Assembly: GCA_965652425.1 (NCBI GenBank)
Contig: CBFGVX010000022.1
Span: 1 to 39,151 of the forward strand
Direction of reading: 5' to 3'
DNA: 39,151 nt
DNA from: JANSXG01 sp965652425
GTDB lineage: Bacteria > Planctomycetota > Phycisphaerae > Phycisphaerales > UBA1924
Of this stretch, positions 9,184 through 16,231 are shown one piece after another; within the stretch, counting starts at the first letter, position 1, and every line of letters starts with the position of its first letter. A model generated the notes under the pieces. That model ran no database searches and was not told where the DNA came from. It worked only from the letters and a program-made list of their open reading frames with translations. The position numbers were made by a program, and so were the translations under genes.

Positions 9184-10544
9184 CCGGCCCCCAGAGCCAG
9201 ACCAACCCCAACGCCGCGAGCGCAACGGACGCCTCGGGCCGGTTGCGCGTCATCCTCGTCGGCACCTGCCCGATCGACCGGGTCCTGCGCCGAGATCCCG
9301 ACATCGAACTCATTCGCGCCCAGACCCCCCTGCTCGCCATCGGCGAACTCAGCCAGCCCATCGACGAGGACTCCCCCGCATCGTCGGTGATCCTTCTGAG
9401 CGAGCAGTGCCTGCCCGAAGCCCACGCGGCCCCCTTCGTCGAGGCCGTCGCCCGGATCGATGCCCACGCCCGCATCCTGGCGATCGCGTCCGATCCGCTC
9501 CAGCCCGTGCCGTCCGGGTTTCGCGGCGTCATCCAGCCCTCGGCCGATCTCGAGGCGTTCCGCGCTGCGCTCTGCCCGCCCCGCCAAGCGCGCGTCTCGC
9601 AGCCAGCCCCCCCACCAACCGCCCAGCCATCCCCCCAGCCCACCCCCCAGCCGGTCGAGGCCACTCCCGGCGATGGCGCCAAACCGCGTCACACCGAACT
9701 GCCCGACGATGCCAAGCTTGTCCGGGCCATCCTCTCCGGCCGTCCCATCCAGCAGGCCTGCATGGAGCAGCTCCGCCACAGGACTCAGAACCCGGATCTC
9801 CGCCTCGAGTCCAACGCCGACCTCCAGCCCGGCCTGAACGCAGCCCCGGTCACCCATCGCGGCTTCACGCTGGGCCATCTGGTCGATCCCAGCGGGCGCT
9901 GCCCGCTTCAACAGCTCAAAATCGAGGCGCTCTGGCTCGCCCACTGGCTCGCCCTCGCCGAGCAGCAGCGCCAGCTCCGCGAAGCCGCATTCACCGATGC
10001 CCTGACCGGGGCGTGGAACCGGCGGTACTTCGATCGTTACCTCGAAACCTGCCTGCGCAGCGCCAGCCGCAATCGCCAGCAGGTCACAATCCTCCTGTTC
10101 GATGTAGACGATTTCAAGCGGTTCAACGACCAGCACGGGCACGCGACCGGCGACGAGATCCTCAAAGCCACCGTGCGGCTCCTGAAAACCTGCATCAGGC
10201 CCGAAGATCGAGTCTGCCGCATCGGCGGCGATGAGTTCGCCGTCGTCTTCTATGAGCCGGACGGCCCCCGCGAAACCGGCAGCAACCAGCCCACCTCCAT
10301 CTTCGATATCGCCCGCAGATTCCAGAAACGGGTGCAGACCGAAGAGTTCCGCCTGCTCGGCTGCGACAGCCCCGGCCCACTCGCCATATCCGGGGGGTTG
10401 GCGACCTACCCGTGGGACGGAAGAACCCCCGCCGAACTGCTCGCGAGCGCCGATCGCCTGCTCATCGAGAGCAAGGAAGCCGGCAAGAACGCCATCCGGT
10501 ACGGCTCCGGCGTCCTCTGCTGCGACGACAAGCCCCACTCTTAA
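9180..10544 (+). CDS. Diguanylate cyclase with N-terminal pseudo-receiver-like domain
   Basis: 454 residues. The C-terminal GGDEF domain (about residues 265-445) makes cyclic di-GMP from two GTP. It has DALTGAWNRRYFD, FDVDDFKRFNDQHGH and the active-site GGDEF at 349-353. An intact RxxD inhibitory site (RPED, 340-343) lies exactly five residues before GGDEF, so product inhibition is expected. Residues 20-131 look like a receiver fold (RLRVILVGT, SSVILLSEQ, RILAIAS, FRGVIQP) lacking the usual paired acidic residues and Asp. A Pro/Gln-rich linker (140-160) and a helical segment (243-270) connect the two. No membrane segment is present. It is coupled to the preceding gene by ATGA. Confidence 0.88.
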   Translation: MTGPQSQTNPNAASATDASGRLRVILVGTCPIDRVLRRDPDIELIRAQTPLLAIGELSQPIDEDSPASSVILLSEQCLPEAHAAPFVEAVARIDAHARILAIASDPLQPVPSGFRGVIQPSADLEAFRAALCPPRQARVSQPAPPPTAQPSPQPTPQPVEATPGDGAKPRHTELPDDAKLVRAILSGRPIQQACMEQLRHRTQNPDLRLESNADLQPGLNAAPVTHRGFTLGHLVDPSGRCPLQQLKIEALWLAHWLALAEQQRQLREAAFTDALTGAWNRRYFDRYLETCLRSASRNRQQVTILLFDVDDFKRFNDQHGHATGDEILKATVRLLKTCIRPEDRVCRIGGDEFAVVFYEPDGPRETGSNQPTSIFDIARRFQKRVQTEEFRLLGCDSPGPLAISGGLATYPWDGRTPAELLASADRLLIESKEAGKNAIRYGSGVLCCDDKPHS

Positions 10545-10557
10545 AAAGGTATTTTTT

Positions 10558-10602
10558 GACCGATTTTCCGGGTCGATACTTGCTTTGCAGACCGATTTCC
10601 CG
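10558..10602 (+). repeat. Pair of 13-base direct repeats upstream of the histone gene
   Basis: GACCGATTTTCCG (10558-10570) and GACCGATTTCCCG (10590-10602) differ at one base and are spaced 32 bases start to start, about three helical turns. They lie in the unusually AT-rich 150-base gap before the histone gene. Tandem sites at this spacing are typical of protein-binding sites. The regulator is unknown. Confidence 0.35.
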
Positions 10603-10695
10603 AAGATATGCCGATCCCCCCGATCGCTGGCCGGTTACCGGGCCTTGTGCAGCATCGGACGAACCTCACCATGTCCCTCGAACGGAGTGCACCCC

Positions 10696-10869
10696 ATGGA
10701 ACAATTCGAAGCCCTAAAACGCCTGGTCGCCGAGGCCGAAGAGGATATCCGCAAGGCAGAGGGCGGCAACAAAGCCGCCGGCACCCGCGTCCGCAAACAG
10801 ATGCAGGACATCAAGAACGCCGCCCAGGAAGTCCGCGTCAAAATCCTCGAGATCCGCGACGACGGCTGA
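10696..10869 (+). CDS. Small histone H1-like protein, Hc1 family
   Basis: 57 residues starting MEQFEALKRLVAEAEEDI. It matches the N-terminal helical core of chlamydial Hc1, whose hallmark is a KAExGNKAAxxRVR segment (here KAEGGNKAAGTRVR, about residues 19-32), followed by a second helix. Hc1 condenses DNA in chlamydial elementary bodies; short Hc1-core proteins are common in planctomycetes. The Lys/Ala-rich tail of chlamydial Hc1 is absent. GGAG sits about 8 bases before the ATG, which decides the start inside a longer open frame. Likely a nucleoid protein. Confidence 0.7.
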   Translation: MEQFEALKRLVAEAEEDIRKAEGGNKAAGTRVRKQMQDIKNAAQEVRVKILEIRDDG

Positions 10870-10890
10870 GCTTCCAATCCCCCGCTCGCC

Positions 10891-10924
10891 GGACGGATCC
10901 TCATCATTTTCCGAGGGTCCGTCC
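10891..10924 (+). terminator. Stem-loop after the histone gene
   Basis: GGACGGATCC (10891-10900) pairs with GGGTCCGTCC (10915-10924) with one G-T wobble and a 14-base loop. It lies 21 bases after the histone stop and 37 before the next start. There is no T-run after it, so it may be a processing or attenuating hairpin rather than a factor-independent terminator. Confidence 0.35.
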
Positions 10925-10961
10925 GCCGCAGCATTGACCCGAGCGAGCCCGCAAACAAGCC

Positions 10962-11498
10962 ATGGCCAGCGATCTGATCTTCAACATCGATGCGATCGAC
11001 CTCGGGGAGCAGCAGATGTCGCGCGCCCAGATCGCCGAGTACCTCCCCCATCGCGGCCCGATCTTCATGCTCGACCGGCTGATCTGGATGGACGAGCAGT
11101 GCGATCACGCCGTCGCCGTGCACCATGTGCCCACCGACGCGTGGTGGCGCGACGGCCACATCCCCGACCTGCCGCTGATGCCCGGCGTGCTCATGGTCGA
11201 GGCCGGCGCCCAGCTCGCCTCGCTCATGTACTACAAGCGCAGCGCCGAGACCTGCTTCGCCGGTTTCACCCGCATCGAGGATGTCCGCTTCCGCGGACAG
11301 GTCTCCCCCGGCGACCAGCTCATCCTGCTCTGCAAGGGTCTCAAGTACAACCCCAAGCGCTTCGTCACGCAGATCCAGGGCCTCGTCGAGGGCGAGATCG
11401 TCTTCGACGGGAACATCACCGGCATGGTCTTCCCCAAAATGGGAACGGTCACACGCAAACCGCTCGCCGAAGACCTCGTCGGCAACGCCGGTTCCTGA
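10962..11498 (+). CDS. fabZ: FabZ-like 3-hydroxyacyl-ACP dehydratase (hotdog fold)
   Basis: 178 residues, longer than typical FabZ (about 145), with about 25 extra N-terminal residues. FabZ dehydrates 3-hydroxyacyl-ACP in fatty acid elongation. The motif YLPHRGPIFMLDRL and the catalytic region GHIPDLPLMPGVLMVEAGAQ are present, with His66 and Glu80 at the FabZ spacing of 14. The substituted and lengthened ends leave open a specialised acyl-ACP or 3-hydroxy-acyl substrate. It is not next to lpxC or lpxA, so a general lipid role is an inference. Confidence 0.82.
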   Translation: MASDLIFNIDAIDLGEQQMSRAQIAEYLPHRGPIFMLDRLIWMDEQCDHAVAVHHVPTDAWWRDGHIPDLPLMPGVLMVEAGAQLASLMYYKRSAETCFAGFTRIEDVRFRGQVSPGDQLILLCKGLKYNPKRFVTQIQGLVEGEIVFDGNITGMVFPKMGTVTRKPLAEDLVGNAGS

Positions 11499-11519
11499 TC
11501 AATTCCACAATCCCCGTCC

Positions 11520-12620
11520 ATGACCGGCAACCACGCCCCCCTGCTCGACACGCTCGCGACCGTCAGCGTGCAGGTTGACCGCACCGCGTCCGATGGCGGG
11601 ATCGACTGGACCCGCATCCCCGCACAGCCGGGGCTGGTTCTGTTCGAAGATGAAAACCGAAAGACGATCCTGATCCGCGCCATCGGCGACGCACGCGCCT
11701 TCGTCCGCCGTCGACTGGACCCGTCCGCGATCCCCGATGAGCCGAGCGCCCGGACCGATTTCGCGGCGATCACCCGCGTGGTGCGCATCATCCCGACCGG
11801 CTTCACCCTGCTGGCCGAGCTGCTGGTCCCGCTCGCCGAGGCCACCCTCGACCCCGCCGCGGCGGAACTGACCGCGCGGCGACTGAGTGGTTGCCTGGTC
11901 TGCTGCGACCCCAACGCCCGACTCCCCATGTTCAGCACCGTGCCGCTCGCCCAACTCTGGAGCGGCGAGCGCTCCACAACCCCACACGAGTACCTGATCG
12001 GTCCCTTCTCGACACCCAAGCACGCGCACCGATGGGCCGAAACCGTCATCGACCTGTTCGATCTCTGCCGCTACGACCACCTGCTGGCCCAAACCCCGAA
12101 CGCCACCGCCTGTGTGTACAAGCAGATGGGCAAGTGCCCTGCGCCCTGCGACGGCAGCGAGCCGATCGAGTCCTACCGCCAGCGCTTCGCGACGGCCTGC
12201 CGGTTCTACGGCGGCGCGCTCCACGACGAAATCGATCGATGCCAGCAGGAGATGCAAACTTCATCTGACCAGCTCGACTTCGAACAGGCCGCCGACCTGA
12301 AGAAGCGATGCGACGCGATCACCTCACTCAGCAGCGGCGGTCCGTGGAGCGTCGGCGAAGTCCTTCGCGGTTCGTGGGAGTTGACCGGGTCCGCTCCGAA
12401 ATCCGGGTGGACTCGCACCGCCACACTTGGCCCGGCCGGCCTGCACCTGCACGCCGACCATCGCAACGGCCATTCCCCCTCACACACCGTGCCACCGCCC
12501 ATCGCCACCGGCCGCATCGCGTGGCTCATGCTCGATGTCCTGCTCGACCGGCTGCGCAAGGGTCTCCTCTCAGATGAGACAGCAACTCAGACCGAATTCG
12601 AGCCCGCCCCCCGCCGATGA
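11520..12620 (+). CDS. UvrC-like protein: Fe-S cysteines and UVR motif kept, GIY-YIG catalytic motif degenerate
   Basis: 366 residues resembling the N-terminal half of UvrC, the excinuclease subunit. Residues 33-66 align with the GIY-YIG start (PGVY becomes PGLV; YVGKA becomes LIRAI), so both signature tyrosines are missing. Residues 160-210 match UvrC well: IGPFSTPKHAHRWAETVIDL, then cysteines 183, 198, 206 and 210, equivalent to the four that bind a 4Fe-4S cluster in UvrC. A UVR (UvrB-binding) motif DFEQAADLKKRCDAI lies at 253-267. The C-terminal RNase H-like nuclease and HhH domains are absent. Probably not a nuclease; perhaps a structural or regulatory relative. Confidence 0.75.
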   Translation: MTGNHAPLLDTLATVSVQVDRTASDGGIDWTRIPAQPGLVLFEDENRKTILIRAIGDARAFVRRRLDPSAIPDEPSARTDFAAITRVVRIIPTGFTLLAELLVPLAEATLDPAAAELTARRLSGCLVCCDPNARLPMFSTVPLAQLWSGERSTTPHEYLIGPFSTPKHAHRWAETVIDLFDLCRYDHLLAQTPNATACVYKQMGKCPAPCDGSEPIESYRQRFATACRFYGGALHDEIDRCQQEMQTSSDQLDFEQAADLKKRCDAITSLSSGGPWSVGEVLRGSWELTGSAPKSGWTRTATLGPAGLHLHADHRNGHSPSHTVPPPIATGRIAWLMLDVLLDRLRKGLLSDETATQTEFEPAPRR

Positions 12621-12669
12621 TCCCCGGTGATACGCTCCCCGTTTCGCACGCGAACCCTCCAGGACCTCC

Positions 12670-13677
12670 ATGAAGCCCTACCCGCTCGTTCTGCAGCCCA
12701 TCTTCAAAGACAAGGTCTGGGGCGGCCAGACCCTTCGCTCGCTCGGCAAGGATCTCGGCGATGACCCGGATCGGCGCGTCGGCGAATCATGGGAACTCGT
12801 CGACCTCGACCAGACCTCAATCGACGGCGGCGGCGGCGAAGCCGAACGCTCGCGTATCGACAACGGCGAGATGAAAGGCCTCACGATCCGCGATGCCATG
12901 CGAGCGATGGGCGCGAACCTGATGGGCAAGGTCAAGCCCACGCCCTCCGGCGGTTTCCCTCTGCTGGTCAAGTTCCTCGATGCCGCCGAGAACCTCAGCG
13001 TGCAGGTGCACCCCTCGACCGCCTACGCCGCGGCTCACCCCGATGCACACCTGAAAACCGAGTCGTGGTACATCCTGAGCGCCGCGCGAGGCGCGAAGAT
13101 CTTCAAAGGAATCAAACCCGGAATCGACGCCGACCGGTTCCAGACCGCGATCACCGGCGACGAGGTCGAGCAGCACCTCATCGCCGTCGAGGCACGCCCC
13201 GGCGCGTTCCATCACCTTCCCAGCGGGACCTGTCACGCCCTCGGAGCGGGGATCGTCATCGCCGAAGTCCAGATGCCCAGCGACACGACCTTCCGCGTGT
13301 ACGACTGGGGACGCACCGGGCGCACGCTGCACATCGATCAGGCCATGCAGTGCATCGACTTCGCGCCGTGCGGCGGTGATCAGGCCGAACCGATGCGCGA
13401 AGCGGGCAGCCGCACGCTCACCGAGAACGCGCACTACAAAATCGACGAGCACCGTCTCAACGGCGCCTCGACGCTGCGCCTGCACGCCGACGGTTCGCGA
13501 CCCAAGGTGCTGATGGTCACTTCCGGGAAGGTGCGCCTGCACTCGGATACGGGCGCTTTCGCACCGATCGAGCTGCCCGCCGGACGCACCGTGCTCCTTC
13601 CCGCGTGCCTGACCGAAACCTCGGTCAGCAGCCGCGCCGATGCTTGCCTGCTCGATGTCGAAGTCCGGGGCGTGTGA
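12670..13677 (+). CDS. manA: Mannose-6-phosphate isomerase, class I
   Basis: 335 residues, the short type-I form. The zinc enzyme interconverts mannose 6-phosphate and fructose 6-phosphate. The cupin metal ligands are visible: Gln112 and His114 in LSVQVHPSTAYA, Glu131 in KTESWYIL and His189 in PSGTCHALGAG. The opening PLVLQPIFKDKVWGGQTL is characteristic. It starts 49 bases after the UvrC-like gene and is convergent with the aminotransferase gene beyond. It supplies precursors for GDP-mannose or allows mannose catabolism. Confidence 0.92.
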   Translation: MKPYPLVLQPIFKDKVWGGQTLRSLGKDLGDDPDRRVGESWELVDLDQTSIDGGGGEAERSRIDNGEMKGLTIRDAMRAMGANLMGKVKPTPSGGFPLLVKFLDAAENLSVQVHPSTAYAAAHPDAHLKTESWYILSAARGAKIFKGIKPGIDADRFQTAITGDEVEQHLIAVEARPGAFHHLPSGTCHALGAGIVIAEVQMPSDTTFRVYDWGRTGRTLHIDQAMQCIDFAPCGGDQAEPMREAGSRTLTENAHYKIDEHRLNGASTLRLHADGSRPKVLMVTSGKVRLHSDTGAFAPIELPAGRTVLLPACLTETSVSSRADACLLDVEVRGV

Positions 13678-13689
13678 GGCCGCACATGT

Positions 13690-13905
13690 TTGCATCGGCC
13701 GCGCCCGGCTCAGTTCCACCTTCAGCGGGCTGAGCGTATCGAGGTGCACATCGCGCTGCGGGAACGCGATCGTGATGCCGATGACGGCATCCGCAACGGT
13801 CGGGACATCCAGCGAGATCCGCCAAAAACGCGATCGCCGCAGCACAGGGCCGCGGCGATGCAGATGAGTATTCGAATGGAACGCAGCATCGGGTCGCTCA
13901 TGCAC
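13690..13905 (-). pseudogene. Possible frameshifted remnant of a small exported protein
   Basis: In the 251-base gap after manA, one minus-strand frame begins MLRSIRILICIAAALCCG (from a Met at about 13889), a good signal peptide, but then turns into Arg/Ser-rich sequence. From the next few bases the neighbouring frame reads RISLDVPTVADAVIGI, which looks protein-like and GC-rich at third positions. A TTTTT run lies at the switch. One inserted base would join them, but the joined frame would run into manA. I do not recognise a family; it may be chance. Confidence 0.18.
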
Positions 13906-13928
13906 CCACTGCAGCCGCTCCGCCTCGA

Positions 13929-15140
13929 TCAGCGGCGCAGCGCGTCGGCAACCTTCTTCAGGCCCTTGCCGACCTGCGCCACCTGCTGCTCGCTCAGGTG
14001 CTGGTGCACCGGCACGCAGAACAGCAGCTGCGCCAGGGAGTCCGCAACGGGCTGGTGATCGACGCCCGGCAGGTCGAACACCGGCTGGTGCGTCAGACTG
14101 CGCGGGTAATGGATCGCCGTGCCGATGCCCTCGGCGTTCAGCGCCTTGCAGAACAGGTCGCGGATGCTCGAGCCGTCCTCGGGTTCGATGAACTTCGCCG
14201 GGTCGATCCGCACAGGGTACAGGTGGTAGACATGCGTCGCCTTGTCGGTCTCGACCGGGGCGTGCAGCCCGTCGATCGACGCGAGCACCGCCGTGTGAGC
14301 CGCGGCGTTGGCGCGACGGCGTTCGGTGATCTCCTCTGCGGCGTCCATCTGCAGACTGCCGATCGCGCCCTCGAGATCGGTCATCCGGTAGTTGAAGCCG
14401 ATGTACGAGTGCTCGTACTTGGCCGTCTCGCCGTGGCTGCGCAGCAGCCGGATCCGCGCGGCGAGGTCATCGTCGTTCGTCGTGACCATCCCGCCCTCGC
14501 CGGTGGTCATGTTCTTGGTCGCGTAGAACGAGTAGGTCACACAGTCGCCGTACGCGCCTATGCCCTTGCCGTCGTAGGTCGCCATGTGCGACTGGGCGGC
14601 GTCGTAGATCACCGTCAGCCCGTGCTCGGCGGCGAGCTTCTCGACCGCGCCGATGTTCACCGGGTTGCCGTAGATGTGCGTGCAGGCGATCGCCACGGTC
14701 TTGCCGGTCACCTTCTTGCGCAGGTCATCGGTATCGATCGTGTAGGTGTTCGGATCGGCATCGACCCAGACGATCTTCGCCCCCGCCGCGACCAGCATCG
14801 ACGCCGTCGCGACATAGGTCCACGACGGGCAGAGCACCTCGTCGCCCGGCTCCAGCGTCACGCCGTAGGCGAGCTGCAGCGCGCAGGTGCCGTTCGCGCA
14901 AGCCAACGCATGCTTCGCGCCGGTCATCCGTGCGAACTTCTCCTCGAACTCAGCTACATGCTTGCCCGCGGCGAGCATGCCCGAACGCATCACGCCCACG
15001 GCCGCCTCGATCTCGGCCTCCGAAAGCTTGACGGCGATCATGCCGACATTCGTCTCGGCGACTTTGTCGCCGCCTTTGATCGCAAGATTGGCCGCCTGCG
15101 GGCGGTCGATGACCGGGGTCTGCGTGCTGGTGCTCATCAT
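13929..15140 (-). CDS. DegT/DnrJ/EryC1/StrS family PLP-dependent sugar aminotransferase
   Basis: 403 residues, normal for this fold-type I family, which transaminates keto-sugars for surface polysaccharide or secondary metabolite synthesis. It has GTCALQLA (cofactor phosphate contact), PSWTYVATASMLVAAG, IYDAAQSH with Asp180 for the pyridine nitrogen, and the PLP-binding Lys209 in SFYATKNMTTGEGG. The C-terminal HYPRSLTHQPVF motif is also typical. It lies in the same direction as the importer operon but 224 bases away, so it probably has its own promoter. The sugar cannot be inferred from sequence; no other nucleotide-sugar genes are adjacent. Confidence 0.88.
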   Translation of the reverse strand: MMSTSTQTPVIDRPQAANLAIKGGDKVAETNVGMIAVKLSEAEIEAAVGVMRSGMLAAGKHVAEFEEKFARMTGAKHALACANGTCALQLAYGVTLEPGDEVLCPSWTYVATASMLVAAGAKIVWVDADPNTYTIDTDDLRKKVTGKTVAIACTHIYGNPVNIGAVEKLAAEHGLTVIYDAAQSHMATYDGKGIGAYGDCVTYSFYATKNMTTGEGGMVTTNDDDLAARIRLLRSHGETAKYEHSYIGFNYRMTDLEGAIGSLQMDAAEEITERRRANAAAHTAVLASIDGLHAPVETDKATHVYHLYPVRIDPAKFIEPEDGSSIRDLFCKALNAEGIGTAIHYPRSLTHQPVFDLPGVDHQPVADSLAQLLFCVPVHQHLSEQQVAQVGKGLKKVADALRR

Positions 15141-15364
15141 GTGTCGTTCTGCGCGGGTCGCGCTCTATGGCCGTCGGATCAGCGCAGCCACGCCGCGGCG
15201 GCACGCCGGGCCAGTTGCGCAGGAAGTCTCGGGGAGGCATTGTACCTCGCTCAACCGCTTCGGGCGCAGGTAAACCGGCGAACCAACCCGCACCAACCAG
15301 CCCGATAAACACCGGCCCAGCCCCTTCAAGCCCCGCAGATTATCAGCGCGACCGTCCGATCCGC
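15141..15364. other. Intergenic stretch without a recognised element
   Basis: Gap between the YmdB-like and aminotransferase genes. A minus-strand TACAAT (15239-15244) resembles a -10 box about 100 bases before the aminotransferase start, but no -35 partner is present at 16-18 bases. I see no clear hairpin, repeat or small coding frame. Confidence 0.3.
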
Positions 15365-16228
15365 TCAGCGGTCCAGCGGGATGCGGACCGCCTCCATCGA
15401 CACCGCCGACCGCTCGGCCGTATCGATCACCAGCATCGCCCCGCTCGCCGCGATGTCCCGCTCCGACGGCGAGAGCTTCCCGCCCGTCTGCGTGCGCAGC
15501 CGCTCCAGCGACTCGTCGGGGTCGAAACCGATCACCGAAGCGTGCCCGCCGGTCATGCCCAGATCGCTGATCGCGCCGACTTGGCACATCGAGAATCCCT
15601 CGCTCCCACCCGCGACGACCAGCCGTGCATCGCTCGTCTGCACATGCGTGTGCGTGCCGACGACCCCCACCACCGTGCCCGCCCATGACTTCGCGCAGTG
15701 GTGCGCCATCCCCATCTTCTCGCTGGTCACCTCGGCGTGGATCTCCACGATCACCAGCGCGTCCGGGTCGCTCCCGGTGATCGCCCGGATCGCCTCATCG
15801 ACATGCTCGAACGGGCAGCCGTTGTCCTGCTTCATGTACACGCGCCCCAGCACGGTCACCGTGTACAGGTGCGGCAGGCCGCTTGCGCCCGGAACCTTTG
15901 GAGCGATCGTGTTCCACCGCTTGGCTTTCTCTGATCGCAGCGGAAAGTTCACCGGGCACGCCACCGGCGCATCGGCGCGGTTCAGGTACGCCGCGATCCG
16001 ATCGTCGTCCAGCGCATGGTCGCCCAGCGTGATCGCGTCCGCGCCGCCCCGCATCAGCTCGTCATACCCGTCGGGGTGAAGCCCCCGCCCGTGCCTGGCG
16101 TTCTCGCCATTGACGATGACCACATGCACCCCGCGATCCCGGCGCAGCACACCCGCCGCGTGCGCGAACGCGCGCCGTCCCGGCTCGCCCACGACATCGC
16201 CCAGAAACGCCACCCGGAGCCGCGCCAT
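15365..16228 (-). CDS. ymdB: YmdB-like (TIGR00282) calcineurin-type phosphodiesterase
   Basis: 287 residues. YmdB proteins are dimetal phosphoesterases that hydrolyse 2',3'-cyclic nucleotides and affect RNA turnover and biofilm switching in Bacillus. Metal-site positions are visible: Asp11 in FLGDVVGEPG, Glu42-Asn43 in NGENA, His in EIHAEVTSEK and the pair in GTHTHVQTSD. The conserved Asn of the usual GNHxWD motif is Asp here (GDHALD, residues 69-74), and Trp is also lost. It starts 3 bases after the ABC ATPase stop, so it is cotranscribed with the sugar importer. Confidence 0.88.
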   Translation of the reverse strand: MARLRVAFLGDVVGEPGRRAFAHAAGVLRRDRGVHVVIVNGENARHGRGLHPDGYDELMRGGADAITLGDHALDDDRIAAYLNRADAPVACPVNFPLRSEKAKRWNTIAPKVPGASGLPHLYTVTVLGRVYMKQDNGCPFEHVDEAIRAITGSDPDALVIVEIHAEVTSEKMGMAHHCAKSWAGTVVGVVGTHTHVQTSDARLVVAGGSEGFSMCQVGAISDLGMTGGHASVIGFDPDESLERLRTQTGGKLSPSERDIAASGAMLVIDTAERSAVSMEAVRIPLDR

Positions 16229-16231
16229 CGC

